Part shown: positions 25,701 to 35,095 of the stretch, one piece after another | How the letters are laid out: each line of letters opens with the position of its first letter | How positions within the stretch are numbered: the first letter of the stretch is position 1 | Assembly (NCBI RefSeq): GCF_013184525.1 | Contig: NZ_JAAOIZ010000002.1 | Span: 620,001 to 684,000, forward strand | DNA from: Chryseobacterium sp. LAM-KRS1 | Lineage (GTDB): Bacteria; Bacteroidota; Bacteroidia; Flavobacteriales; Weeksellaceae | Reading direction: 5' to 3' | Length of the DNA stretch: 64,000 nt | The notes under the pieces: model-generated | Told to the model about the DNA's origin: nothing | Databases searched by the model: none | The model's input: only the letters and a program-made list of their open reading frames with translations | Program-made: the position numbers and the translations under genes

Positions 25701-25726
25701 GGTGAGCTTCACAGCTCATCTTTTTT
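25701..25726 (+). terminator. Orphan intrinsic terminator
   Basis: GGTGAGCT and AGCTCATC (one G-T pair) close a 4-base loop and are followed by T6. No coding gene is upstream within 310 bp. Confidence 0.6.
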
Positions 25727-25877
25727 GTTTTAAACACATTATTATATGCATCCATATAATCAATCAGGGTATACCCCCAATTTCTAAAAATGGGTATTTA
25801 CTCTCTTTTACAGGCTCACTATTCCTTCGAACTTTGTGATGTAAATAAGATCATTGATCATCACCAAATTATACAAA

Positions 25878-27155
25878 ATGTTAAATTACCAGAAACTATT
25901 AGAACCGGGCGAGAAAAAAGAGATATTACCTTTAAAGGCTTATGAGTATGGGATAAAAGTAATGCATCTTCTGCCCAGAGATTTAAATATAACCTATCTT
26001 CAGGAAACGTTTAATGAATGGATACGGTCTGAGCCATGGCAACTGCCTTCAGGAATCATGCTTGGCTCCGTAAAACCCTCGATCGGATTAGACGACGACC
26101 AGCCAAAAGCTTACTGGAAATCATTTCCGGACAAGCCATCTTTTTACAGGCAGCTCATTTACGATTCACATCCTTCTTTGCGGAAAAATAAGCAAAAGGA
26201 AACAGAGCTCGCCATAAAAATTTTAAGTAATGAGAAAATTGCTGCCGTTCTCAATGAATTACGAAGGGCCATAGCAGCTGAATTATGGAAAAAAGAAAGT
26301 ATTAGTGGAAAGCTAAGTTATTACCTGACCACAAACCCTATTGCCAACCTACTCCCGAATATGGGAGGCAGCTATAACCTTGCCAATTCCTATCCAAGAT
26401 TACGGACCGAGCCTACCATAGATGATATTGGAAGCATACAACCACTATTAGAAATGATGTTCATAAAAACAGACAGGATCAGTCTGGCTTTTTCAGAAAA
26501 GGATTTTACCGTGAGTGAAAATATTGCTATCCTCCATGATATTAAAGAACTGTTTAGCCCCCGGGGAAACAGCAGAGCGCTACCTACGGCACATCCTGTC
26601 TTAATCCCACATCCTTACCAGGGTAAAAACAGCCCGCCCAGACCCATGAGATGGGAATTAAATGAGAATTTTGATTACAAACGCGTAGCAGTACTCCAAA
26701 AGAATCTTACTCCTTTTTCAAAAGACCCTAAAAAACACAAAGGAGAAATCAAATGGGATCAGGGAAGATTAGGAGCAGGAACAAGGAACGAAGCTTCGCC
26801 GGACACCATAATGGCAAGAAGAGCAAGAATGCCTATTGAAACAGGCCGTTCCCATACGGCTGCAAGACTCTTTGAAATGGTTTCTCTTTTAAAACCTGCA
26901 TCAAACGCTTCAATAGAAGAACATAAACTTTTCAAAAGTAGAATACAGGCAATAGCCTATGGAATATTCGCTTATTGGAACGCACCAAACGAATATGGAG
27001 GTTATCCTAAAAGTCTCACCCCGATTCATACCTATCATGAAGTCATGGATCCTGCAGAAGATTACGCACCCGGAATATACAGTCAGCCATTTTCCTATGA
27101 AGACCTGAAGGATTATCTTCAAAAATCAAGCAGCCATGGCTACGCAAGACTCTAG
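25878..27155 (+). CDS. Uncharacterised protein upstream of a NAL1-like protease
   Basis: 425 residues from the ATG at 25878; an earlier in-frame TTG at 25854 is less likely as start. A soluble protein without signal peptide. It is rich in aromatic, Pro and Arg residues, with conserved-looking stretches such as RLGAGTRNEASPDTIMARRA and GRSHTAARLFEMV. No enzyme family is recognised. It is 100 bp upstream of the trypsin-fold gene on the same strand; the two may act together, for example as a protease and its substrate or partner. That link is inference. Confidence 0.75.
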   Translation: MLNYQKLLEPGEKKEILPLKAYEYGIKVMHLLPRDLNITYLQETFNEWIRSEPWQLPSGIMLGSVKPSIGLDDDQPKAYWKSFPDKPSFYRQLIYDSHPSLRKNKQKETELAIKILSNEKIAAVLNELRRAIAAELWKKESISGKLSYYLTTNPIANLLPNMGGSYNLANSYPRLRTEPTIDDIGSIQPLLEMMFIKTDRISLAFSEKDFTVSENIAILHDIKELFSPRGNSRALPTAHPVLIPHPYQGKNSPPRPMRWELNENFDYKRVAVLQKNLTPFSKDPKKHKGEIKWDQGRLGAGTRNEASPDTIMARRARMPIETGRSHTAARLFEMVSLLKPASNASIEEHKLFKSRIQAIAYGIFAYWNAPNEYGGYPKSLTPIHTYHEVMDPAEDYAPGIYSQPFSYEDLKDYLQKSSSHGYARL

Positions 27156-27255
27156 AAAATGAGATAAGCCAGATTGTAAATTTATTAATTACACATGCGT
27201 ATACCTACTGGTGACCTTTCTTCAGCATTTATACAACAACCTAAATAACTATATC

Positions 27256-28278
27256 ATGAAATTAAGCAACGAAGAAGTGGCCTTACACGATAAAATGGCC
27301 GAAAAATTACCCGAACTTATTGAAGAATATTTCCAGAGACCTGAAATAACCTCGGTTGGGGTTTCTCTGAAAACCGTTAACGACAGCCTTACCAAAACAC
27401 TGAGCTATACCTTTGGAGTGAAAAATAAACTCCCTTTGTCAGAGGTTTCACAGGCTATTCCCCTGACCATCTTTGGGTGCCCTACAGATGTTATTGAACT
27501 GGAAGTAGATCCGGAACCTTTATCTTATGAAGTAACCGAAGTAACCACCCGCAATGAAAAAACAGATCCCCTGATCGGTGGAATCAGTATCTCAGCCAAT
27601 GGGACACTCAGACAAAATGGTAAAAAAATGGCAGGCAGTGGTACTTTAGGGGTAATGGTAAAAAAGGGACCCGACGAACATCCTTATATGCTGACATGCG
27701 CCCATGTTCTTGCGGGTGTCGGTACCGAATTGGATTCTGATGTTTGCCAACAGTCTAAATGGAGAACCGCTTTAAATTACTGCCACAACTGTGCAACCCT
27801 CAAGGATTATTATTATGAAAATGTTCTGGTACCACGCGGAGACTTCAAAACGATCAATGTTTGGTTAGACGGTGCCATTGCCAGAAAAGGAAAAGACAGA
27901 AATGCCACGATAGGAAAAGTATTTGGAGCAGAGGAAATCATTAGCGGATTTGCACAGATTGACGCATTTCTTATAGGAGCGGAAGTTCGTAAAAGTGGGA
28001 TCACCAGTGATATCACCACCGGAAACGTCACGAGTATTACAACCTCCCTTAGACTAACAGACTTTAACGGAGATCAGGTGATTGCCAATAACCTGGTGAT
28101 GATTCAGGGAAATTCAGGACTCTTTTCAAGACCGGGAGATTCAGGATCTGCTATTTTTACTACAGGAGATAATCCTCAATTGGTTGGCATACTGGGAGGA
28201 GCAACTCTCAGCGGCAGCCCAACTTATGCATCTGCTGCAGATGCTATTCTAAGTAAATGGCAGGACTTAAGCTTTTAA
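27256..28278 (+). CDS. NAL1-like trypsin-fold serine peptidase
   Basis: 340 residues, started at the ATG at 27256; a GTG at 27211 would add 15 residues. The N-terminus (ITSVGVSLKTVNDSLTKT, then PTDVIELEV) matches the GVG-type leader domain of NAL1-like peptidases. The trypsin fold shows His150 (LTCAHVLAG), Asp205 (VWLDGAIAR) and Ser296 (RPGDSGSAIF). No signal peptide, so it is probably cytoplasmic. The catalytic triad is complete. Substrate unknown; its 425-residue neighbour is a candidate partner. Confidence 0.85.
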   Translation: MKLSNEEVALHDKMAEKLPELIEEYFQRPEITSVGVSLKTVNDSLTKTLSYTFGVKNKLPLSEVSQAIPLTIFGCPTDVIELEVDPEPLSYEVTEVTTRNEKTDPLIGGISISANGTLRQNGKKMAGSGTLGVMVKKGPDEHPYMLTCAHVLAGVGTELDSDVCQQSKWRTALNYCHNCATLKDYYYENVLVPRGDFKTINVWLDGAIARKGKDRNATIGKVFGAEEIISGFAQIDAFLIGAEVRKSGITSDITTGNVTSITTSLRLTDFNGDQVIANNLVMIQGNSGLFSRPGDSGSAIFTTGDNPQLVGILGGATLSGSPTYASAADAILSKWQDLSF

Positions 28279-28301
28279 CAAAACAAATTAAAAAATAACA
28301 T

Positions 28302-28330
28302 TGCCCTGATTATTTTCAGGGCATTGTTTA
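28302..28330 (+). terminator. Intrinsic terminator
   Basis: TGCCCTGA and TCAGGGCA pair around a 6-base loop and are followed by TTGTTTATTTT. It ends the protease transcript, facing the convergent CPBP gene. Confidence 0.75.
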
Positions 28331-28357
28331 TTTTATTGATAATTTCACCCGGAATGA

Positions 28358-29266
28358 TCAGGAAATCTCAGATGAAATGATTTCCTCCTTTCCCTGATTT
28401 GGCAGCTCGTTCCGCTTCCTCCAAAAGAAATAAGCCACCACCACTGTCGCAAGCGGTACCGCAATACCAAATTCATCGATATAGTAATTGGTGTTCCCGT
28501 TATCCACTGTAAGAGGTGTGAAAATCGATTGTATAAAAAGATTATGGCTGGCATGCATAATGGCTGCCGTCCAAAGGCTTCCCGACTTTAAACGGATCCA
28601 TGTAAAAATAAAGCAGCTTGCAAATATCATAATGGTAAAACAGACAAGTGCCAACCATTTAGGCCCTCCCGTATTGTAGTTTGAAAAGAGCAACAATGGA
28701 TAATGATAGAATGACCAGATCAGTCCCATCCAGAGTGAAGTAGCGGTATAGGAATTGATTTTTGCCAGCTGAGGAGTGAGAAATCCCCGCCATCCGATCT
28801 CTTCACCTAAAGCAGAACCGACAGATCGCACCATCCCAAAACTGCTCATCAACAGGATATACAAGACGAGAACCGCTCCATCGGGCAGGTCCCAGCCCAT
28901 CCCTTTTCCTGTTTCCTCTATAAACTGGTGATTATAAAAACCTCCTGCCCCGCTGATCCAGATGATCACGTAGGGCACAAACGAATATAAAAACGGAACT
29001 CCGTACGCCAGCAACTGGTATTTTGTAAGCCCCCATTTCCAGCCCAGTGATGAAATGGGAATACCACGTAAACGACATGTAAGTAAGGCAGCGATAGCCG
29101 GACACCACATAACAATGGTAGCATAAGATATGATTCCTCCGCCTAATTTACCTGTACGGATGCACATATAATAAACCGGCAAACAGAATAGAAGGGTAAA
29201 TCCAAGATAAGTAAGGATGTTTTTCCTGATGGAGGACGTGGTGTTGAAAGTATTTTTCATAAACAA
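28358..29266 (-). CDS. CPBP family intramembrane metalloprotease
   Basis: 302 residues with about eight hydrophobic helices. The CAAX/CPBP motifs are present: GEEIGWRGFL (E155, E156, R160), FYHYPLL (His188) and a later HASHN. Such proteases cleave within or near membranes and often serve bacteriocin immunity or modification; the bacterial substrates are mostly unknown. A second Met two codons in is an alternative start. Its C-terminal end is soluble and polar. It converges on the NAL1-like protease. Confidence 0.9.
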   Translation of the reverse strand: MFMKNTFNTTSSIRKNILTYLGFTLLFCLPVYYMCIRTGKLGGGIISYATIVMWCPAIAALLTCRLRGIPISSLGWKWGLTKYQLLAYGVPFLYSFVPYVIIWISGAGGFYNHQFIEETGKGMGWDLPDGAVLVLYILLMSSFGMVRSVGSALGEEIGWRGFLTPQLAKINSYTATSLWMGLIWSFYHYPLLLFSNYNTGGPKWLALVCFTIMIFASCFIFTWIRLKSGSLWTAAIMHASHNLFIQSIFTPLTVDNGNTNYYIDEFGIAVPLATVVVAYFFWRKRNELPNQGKEEIISSEIS

Positions 29267-29446
29267 ATTGGGAATAGGTTAAAAAATGACTCCCACACCA
29301 TAGACCATACTCATGATGAATCACTTAGATAAAATTACACCTATTTTCTATATTCCAATGAATATTTTTTGATATAAATACAATCAGAGTTGAATACAAA
29401 TCAATGTATTGATGAAAGGCCATCCAATACATGATAAAATATTTTT

Positions 29447-30460
29447 TTAAAATATACTGAGATGATATTGCCTCACCAGATCCAAAATCATATGATAACC
29501 CGCCAATGAGTTACCATGCTGATCCAAGGCAGGACTGAAAACCCCGATACCCATTTTTCCGGGAACGCTTATCGCGATACCTCCCCCAACTCCTGATTTA
29601 CTTGGCAAACCTACGGTTCTTGCATATTCCCCACTGAATTCATACATCCCTGCAATAAGCATTTGGGATTCTATCAGCTGGGCTATCTCTGCATTTTTAT
29701 ACTGAGAATCACCATCAAAACGAACACACCCATTCGCAAAGAAATATCCTATTTTGGCAAGATCTTCTGCTGTGAGTTCGATGGAGCATTGTTTGAAGTA
29801 ATTATCAAGCTGATCTTCATTTCCTGTAATCAACCCGTTATTTTTCATCAGATAGAACATTCCCCGGTTACGGTGACCGGTAGATCTTTCCGATTCATAC
29901 ACGGATTTGTTATAGTCCAGTGTCTGATTTCTGGTAATGTACCGAACCATTTCTAAAATCTTAAGAAAAGGTTTCTCTCCATCCCCAGAAATTAAAGAAG
30001 TCGTAAGAATGGCTCCTGCATTCATCATAGGATTAAGAGGTTTTCCGGATGTTTCCAGATTGGAAAAAGAATTAAAGGGCTGACTTGTCCCGAAATATCC
30101 CATCTTATCAAAAACATGAGCTTCTCCCTTTTCACTAACTGCAATCATTAATGCTATGATTTTAGAGATACTCTGCATCGTAAATTTCTTGCCTACATCT
30201 CCTACATTCAATACTTTTCCGTTTTTTCCGACGATGGATAAAGCAATAGACTGTGCATCCATTTTTCCCAATTCGGGAATGTAGTTTGCTACTTTTCCCT
30301 GTGTATAAAACGATCTGTTCTTTTCTAAAATATGGGTGAGATCTTTTTCTGAAATGGTGGAAATATCTTCTGTTTTCTGGGCATTTGCACCGATGTGTAA
30401 AGAAAAGAAAAGGGCAAGAAAAATTCCCTTTCCGGGAATTAAAGAACTATTTATTTTCAT
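29447..30460 (-). CDS. glsA: Glutaminase A, with export signal
   Basis: 337 residues. An N-terminal signal (GIFLALFFSLHIGANAQ) precedes the serine-dependent glutaminase fold: the S-x-x-K pair in QSISK (Ser97, Lys100), NPMMNAGAI, ESERSTGHRNRGM, and the C-terminal PSKSGVGGGI stretch. It hydrolyses glutamine to glutamate and ammonia. Most bacterial GlsA enzymes are cytoplasmic; the signal implies this copy works in the periplasm or outside. It lies 13 bp downstream of the lipoprotein gene, on the same strand. Confidence 0.93.
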   Translation of the reverse strand: MKINSSLIPGKGIFLALFFSLHIGANAQKTEDISTISEKDLTHILEKNRSFYTQGKVANYIPELGKMDAQSIALSIVGKNGKVLNVGDVGKKFTMQSISKIIALMIAVSEKGEAHVFDKMGYFGTSQPFNSFSNLETSGKPLNPMMNAGAILTTSLISGDGEKPFLKILEMVRYITRNQTLDYNKSVYESERSTGHRNRGMFYLMKNNGLITGNEDQLDNYFKQCSIELTAEDLAKIGYFFANGCVRFDGDSQYKNAEIAQLIESQMLIAGMYEFSGEYARTVGLPSKSGVGGGIAISVPGKMGIGVFSPALDQHGNSLAGYHMILDLVRQYHLSIF

Positions 30461-30473
30461 ATCCTGAAAAACC

Positions 30474-31019
30474 TTATTTTACTTTTTCCAAAAGATATAA
30501 CTTAGCTCCGGTAAATGCCAGTTTAGGCATCAGGTTTCCTTCCAGAACCATTGTTTTATTATTCACATCAATAACTGAGATATAATTATTGGAATTATAT
30601 TCTATATAATTTTCTTTTTCTTTAGTTACAGGATTTTTCCCGAATTCCATTGAATATTTCACCCAGTCTTCCTTCTCAGAGCTGCAGTGTACCGGCTGAA
30701 ACTTAGATTTTTTAGCTTTGAAAATGATCTGATCAAAACCATCTGTACATTCTGATGTAAATGAGCTTTCAGGATTCTGATCTTTTGAAAAGTCTTCAAA
30801 AGAACCTTTGTAAACCCCTACAACTTTCCAGGTACCATCCAAACGGTCTTCATCAATCTTTCCTTTTGCTTTGCTCACTGCCCAGCTGATTCCGTTCACT
30901 GTTCCTTTTACCGCTTTGTAGCTTACATTTACAGCTCCCTTCACCACTTTTGCCGCAGTAGAAACGACACAAGAATTGAGTACAAGAACCGCTGAAGCCA
31001 GAAATATTACTTTTTTCAT
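30474..31019 (-). CDS. Lipocalin-like lipoprotein
   Basis: 181 residues from the Met at 31019; upstream Met codons would add up to seven residues before the signal. The signal MKKVIFLASAVLVLNSC is a lipobox (Cys17). Then comes a helical linker (VVKGAVNVSYKAVKGTVNG) and a beta-barrel-like domain typical of lipocalin-like DUFs (DGTWKVVGVYKGSFEDFS, YSMEFGKNP, ISVIDVNNKTMVLEG). It is anchored to a membrane; the ligand is unknown. It lies next to glsA, possibly in one transcript. Confidence 0.75.
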   Translation of the reverse strand: MKKVIFLASAVLVLNSCVVSTAAKVVKGAVNVSYKAVKGTVNGISWAVSKAKGKIDEDRLDGTWKVVGVYKGSFEDFSKDQNPESSFTSECTDGFDQIIFKAKKSKFQPVHCSSEKEDWVKYSMEFGKNPVTKEKENYIEYNSNNYISVIDVNNKTMVLEGNLMPKLAFTGAKLYLLEKVK

Positions 31020-31268
31020 CATGCTATTTTTATTGTTCACAAAGATAGTATTTTTAGAAAAAAGACCTCCGGGAAAAACTATCAGGATTGTTGTTCTATC
31101 AAATTTAATAATTTTCTATTCTTCTCCGGAACTATTAACATCTTTTAAAAATTCCCTTTACACTTACTTAAATCAATTATCGTATTGTCTCGTATTGTCT
31201 TTCTCAAACATTATTTGTAAGCTTAAAATTAAAGAAGAAAACCCTACAATGGGTAGTTGATCACAAAT

Positions 31269-34064
31269 TTAATTCCCAAACTTTTTAACCCTGATGTTTT
31301 TTTCTTTCACCTTAATAATGAACGGTTCCAGACTAACGATCTTTCCTGCTTCCACTGTAAAATCAGCGGTCATGCGTTCACAATAAGTATTGGCGGGCAA
31401 TGAATTCCCATTAAGTTCGATCCTGTAATTTCCTGATTCAAGAAAAGAAATAAATTCTCCGTTATCATCAGTCATTACCTTTTGCAGGAACTGATCATTA
31501 CGAAATATATTAAGAATAATCCCTCCGATTTTAGGACTGAATTCTAAAGCTGTTTTTGCATCAAACTGATAGATAACTTTTCCTTTCGAAGTCCCATTCT
31601 GATGGAGGGGAATTTCCAGGAAATAATGGTGTTTATCCACTTCAAATGATGCCTCATCATAGTACCAGCCTTGCTGGATAATCTGTTTTAAAGCATACTT
31701 TCCAAAAGGAATTGATTGATACCTGATATTCCCTTCTTGATCTGTTTTGAATGAAATATTATTCAGCATAATTAAATAATCCTTTGCCTCCTGGTCTTCC
31801 CCATCATATACATTGTTATTATTACGGTCGTAATAGACAAATGCTTTTATTTCTCCTTTTTTTCCGGGATTTAGTGTACTGGTCTGAAAATTTATGGTAA
31901 TACCTGCTTCGATCGTTAAAAGGTTATTGGTAAAATGGTTAGAAGAATAGTTAAACCATGAAGAGTTGAGATACAGCCCGTAGCGTTCCTTAGAATATTT
32001 CAGGTTGACAAAACCGGACGGCGACCTTCCATATAAAACATCATGGGTATAGGATACTCCTGAACTTATATTTATTTTTTCCCGGAAAAGATTTTTATTG
32101 ACAAAAGCAGAAAGAGAAAGCTTTTCATAGGGAGTATTTACATTCATCATTTTTGAAAAAGCATATTCTGAAAGAAAATAGCTTCCATATTGGTACGTAC
32201 AATTTACATTAAGCCACTTATAATTGTAGTTCCCATTAATTTTCATCTGATAATCTAGGTGATCTGCATTAGGGTAATTAACAAGTCCGGTCTCAATCCC
32301 AATAATGGAAGAATGCTTTTTATCCGGACTTAACCACGTTATATATTCAGTAAGCCTCTGTGCTTTCAGCTGTTTTGATTCCTGGTTACCCGGAACATTA
32401 AAAAAGTTATTATAGGAATTGGACTTTTCTTCCTGATACTGATATCCTACCCCTAACGCAAAATTACCTTTTTTAGGAAAATTGATTCCGGTATCCACTC
32501 TTATATTATCAGACTGCATGGCTGTATTATAAAAATAAAATTTAGGAGAAAAATCAGACACCGTTACATTAGCATACACATAATGATCGGTAAAAATATG
32601 GGAGGAAAAATTCTGCTGAATCTGTAGCATTCCCCTCCTGTTTCCAGGATAATAATTGGTACTGTAAAAATAATTTCCGTTCAGGTTCACCTTCTTTATC
32701 CTTCCTGAATACTGAGATTCCAGTGCTAAAGAAGGCTTAGTAGTATTGATATCTTCATAAAAGCTAAGTCCACTGTACATTTTAGCATTCATTTTCCAGT
32801 CCTGGTTGAAAGCATATTGTACATCTGTACCTGCAAGATGATGCCTTGCTTTGTCATAAGGATCGTTTCTGAAAATATAAGTTCCCGATATGCTTCGAGA
32901 TGCATTTTGTGCTCCCAGGGTTCCTCTGGTATAAAAACCATAGCCGTTTTTTAAAAATGAATTCCTTTCAATCAGACTAAAGCTTTGATCTACAAAACCT
33001 ACCTCTATTTTCTTATCTTTATCAGAAGATGTAAATGCATACTCTGCTCCTCTTCCAAAGAGGGAGAGTTCAAGTAATTTGCTCATGTTACCCAGGGTAA
33101 ATTCATTATTTTCCCGATGATATGATATATAAGTATTATTTACAACGGGATCACTATGATTGTTCATTGCATAGATATTCCCTCTTATATAGAGATATCC
33201 CGAAGGAAGATTAAAGCCTCCCGACCCGATCATCTGGTACATATCCAGGTTTTCACCCACACGCCTGTAACTGACTGTAATACTGTTCTTACTGAAATTT
33301 GAGAAAATATCGGTTTCCCTGTCCTCATAACGTTGGGTGGAAGATATATTCTGAACCGAAACAGAAGTATTTCCGAATATTTCCTTATCCGGCTCTCTGA
33401 AGCCTGCAATCTGGACTGTAAATTGTGAGCTCCGCATCAACACTTTAGAAGGGAAAAAACGAAACACAAATATTGAATCTTTCTGTACTTCAATGGTACC
33501 GCTTTTTTCGATAAAAATATTTCCCTGGGAAACTTCCGGAATTTTAAATACCAGCGTGACGTTTTGCCTTTTATTACCAAGATTAGAAACCCTTGCTTTC
33601 ACTTCTACAGAATCATTTACATTATTCATATAAACGACCGGGTTTTCAGGAGTGATCCGCATCATATTATTTTCGGACACCACGTACGGTATCTCCTGCT
33701 TTGCGATCACAAAATTTTGTCCATCTGTAAGTTTACATAGAATATGAGATTCTCCGGCAACAACATTGTTATTTACCAGGATCTTTACCGGCAGATATAA
33801 ATTTTCACCCGGCTTCATATGTACTTCCGTTTTGCCAGGTGAGATGTTCCTGAACCCTGAAGGCGTGGTGATTTCAACCTTCCCGGTGAATGGATCGTTT
33901 CCGGTATTTTTTACCACTACGATAAGATCTATTATATTCCCTTTATCCGCCCTGGATTCATTACGGATCTCCAAAATAACCCCTGCATTATTCTGTGCGG
34001 GAATCAAAACAGCAATAAGTATCAAAAAAACAGAAAATGTCCTTTTGAAAAGATTATATAACAT
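31269..34064 (-). CDS. Usher-like outer membrane protein of a chaperone-usher-type locus
   Basis: 931 residues with a signal peptide (about 1-24). Residues about 25-240 carry NEW3/CARDB-like beta domains (DLIVVVKNTGNDPFTGKVEI; RVSNLGNKRQNVTLVFKI). The middle (about 250-730) alternates short amphipathic strands ending in aromatic residues, as in a large outer membrane beta-barrel. The C-terminal part has a carboxypeptidase-regulatory-like fold (IKAFVYYDRNNNNVYDGED) and a further beta domain (TDDNGEFISFLESGNYRIEL). This order (N-terminal domains, barrel, C-terminal beta domains) is that of a fimbrial usher, though the sequence is not a classical PapC type. It is last in the subunit-chaperone operon, 2 bp after the 342-residue gene. 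Confidence 0.72.
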   Translation of the reverse strand: MLYNLFKRTFSVFLILIAVLIPAQNNAGVILEIRNESRADKGNIIDLIVVVKNTGNDPFTGKVEITTPSGFRNISPGKTEVHMKPGENLYLPVKILVNNNVVAGESHILCKLTDGQNFVIAKQEIPYVVSENNMMRITPENPVVYMNNVNDSVEVKARVSNLGNKRQNVTLVFKIPEVSQGNIFIEKSGTIEVQKDSIFVFRFFPSKVLMRSSQFTVQIAGFREPDKEIFGNTSVSVQNISSTQRYEDRETDIFSNFSKNSITVSYRRVGENLDMYQMIGSGGFNLPSGYLYIRGNIYAMNNHSDPVVNNTYISYHRENNEFTLGNMSKLLELSLFGRGAEYAFTSSDKDKKIEVGFVDQSFSLIERNSFLKNGYGFYTRGTLGAQNASRSISGTYIFRNDPYDKARHHLAGTDVQYAFNQDWKMNAKMYSGLSFYEDINTTKPSLALESQYSGRIKKVNLNGNYFYSTNYYPGNRRGMLQIQQNFSSHIFTDHYVYANVTVSDFSPKFYFYNTAMQSDNIRVDTGINFPKKGNFALGVGYQYQEEKSNSYNNFFNVPGNQESKQLKAQRLTEYITWLSPDKKHSSIIGIETGLVNYPNADHLDYQMKINGNYNYKWLNVNCTYQYGSYFLSEYAFSKMMNVNTPYEKLSLSAFVNKNLFREKINISSGVSYTHDVLYGRSPSGFVNLKYSKERYGLYLNSSWFNYSSNHFTNNLLTIEAGITINFQTSTLNPGKKGEIKAFVYYDRNNNNVYDGEDQEAKDYLIMLNNISFKTDQEGNIRYQSIPFGKYALKQIIQQGWYYDEASFEVDKHHYFLEIPLHQNGTSKGKVIYQFDAKTALEFSPKIGGIILNIFRNDQFLQKVMTDDNGEFISFLESGNYRIELNGNSLPANTYCERMTADFTVEAGKIVSLEPFIIKVKEKNIRVKKFGN

Positions 34065-34066
34065 GG

Positions 34067-35095
34067 TTATTGAGGAATTATCTCGTATTGAATTGTAGTG
34101 GTATATTCTTCCGATCTGGCATTAATCAACCGTTCATCATTAGCGTTCGTGGAATATCTGATATCGTAATAAACATTAGAGCCTTTTGTAGAGCCTCCCG
34201 TTGCGATCAGTTGAGGTGTGGCACTTAAAGTAACCGGATATACATTTCCTTTATTATCTGCAACAGGCGTAAGACCCATTTTAACGGTTCCCAGAGGAAT
34301 CGTATTCCCCGTTGGAGAATTAAACTGACCCTGAAGAGACTTCATCCTGATTTGATAATTCGTATTACTGCTTACAATCAAAGCATTGGTATACAATACA
34401 CTCACGCCCTTTATGTAATCTTCCATACTTTTAAACTCCAGCGATCCATTGGTTGCATTCGCAGAAAATTTTAGTGAAAGCTCCGGAACTTCCGTTGGGG
34501 TTCCTGAAAGAACACCGATCTGAAACTGGAAATTATGATCCGTTTTTCCTATGATATTATTGTATTGATCATATGCCGTGAACTGTACAGGTGCCGTAAA
34601 AGTGATCCATGAAGGGTAATTTCCAAGGTAAGATCCTCCCGCTACATTCAGGCTGTATTTCACCTGAAGATTATAATATCCGTTAGGCTGTACAGGCTGA
34701 TTATTCAATGGTGCATTGGACTGGGGGATTAAAAAAACCTCCTGTCCTTCCTGAAGAAAAACATGTAAAGGCATTCCGATCTGGGGAATCGTGGGAACAG
34801 GTCCGGGATAGGCCTGACCTGAGGAAGATACCGGCTGAAAAGAAATTTTATTGGCAGGCATTACATATTTTCCGTCATTGGAAGTAATGGGTTGCTTTAG
34901 TCTCATGGATACCCTCCAATGAGGAATATTGAATTGACCATTCCCTGCCAAAGTAAAAGTATAGGCATCCGGATTGGTATTAACGCCATAAGAATTGATC
35001 TGTAAATAGCTGTTTATCCATGAAGTATATGTTACTTGCGAAAAACAACCCACAGAAATCAGCACAAAGAAGAGGACGAGCTTTTTACTTTTCAT
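34067..35095 (-). CDS. Larger fibre subunit or tip adhesin-like protein
   Basis: 342 residues with a signal peptide (LVLFFVLISVGCFSQ). The rest is beta-rich. The extreme C-terminus is TTIQYEIIPQ, which is like the ends TYTIISQ and VLTLISQ of the two smaller subunits of this locus, as if a shared final beta strand. That is a feature of chaperone-dependent subunits. The size and the N-terminal extra domain suggest a tip or adhesive subunit. It overlaps the chaperone gene by 11 bp. Confidence 0.68.
   Translation of the reverse strand: MKSKKLVLFFVLISVGCFSQVTYTSWINSYLQINSYGVNTNPDAYTFTLAGNGQFNIPHWRVSMRLKQPITSNDGKYVMPANKISFQPVSSSGQAYPGPVPTIPQIGMPLHVFLQEGQEVFLIPQSNAPLNNQPVQPNGYYNLQVKYSLNVAGGSYLGNYPSWITFTAPVQFTAYDQYNNIIGKTDHNFQFQIGVLSGTPTEVPELSLKFSANATNGSLEFKSMEDYIKGVSVLYTNALIVSSNTNYQIRMKSLQGQFNSPTGNTIPLGTVKMGLTPVADNKGNVYPVTLSATPQLIATGGSTKGSNVYYDIRYSTNANDERLINARSEEYTTTIQYEIIPQ

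Larger units (their letters stand above)
25391..25877. other. Intergenic region with two extra hairpins
   Basis: 487 bp without a recognised gene. Apart from the terminator at 25422 it has a perfect 9-bp inverted repeat (25629-25655) and a second terminator-like hairpin (25701-25726). A short untranslated RNA ending at the second hairpin is possible. Confidence 0.45.
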
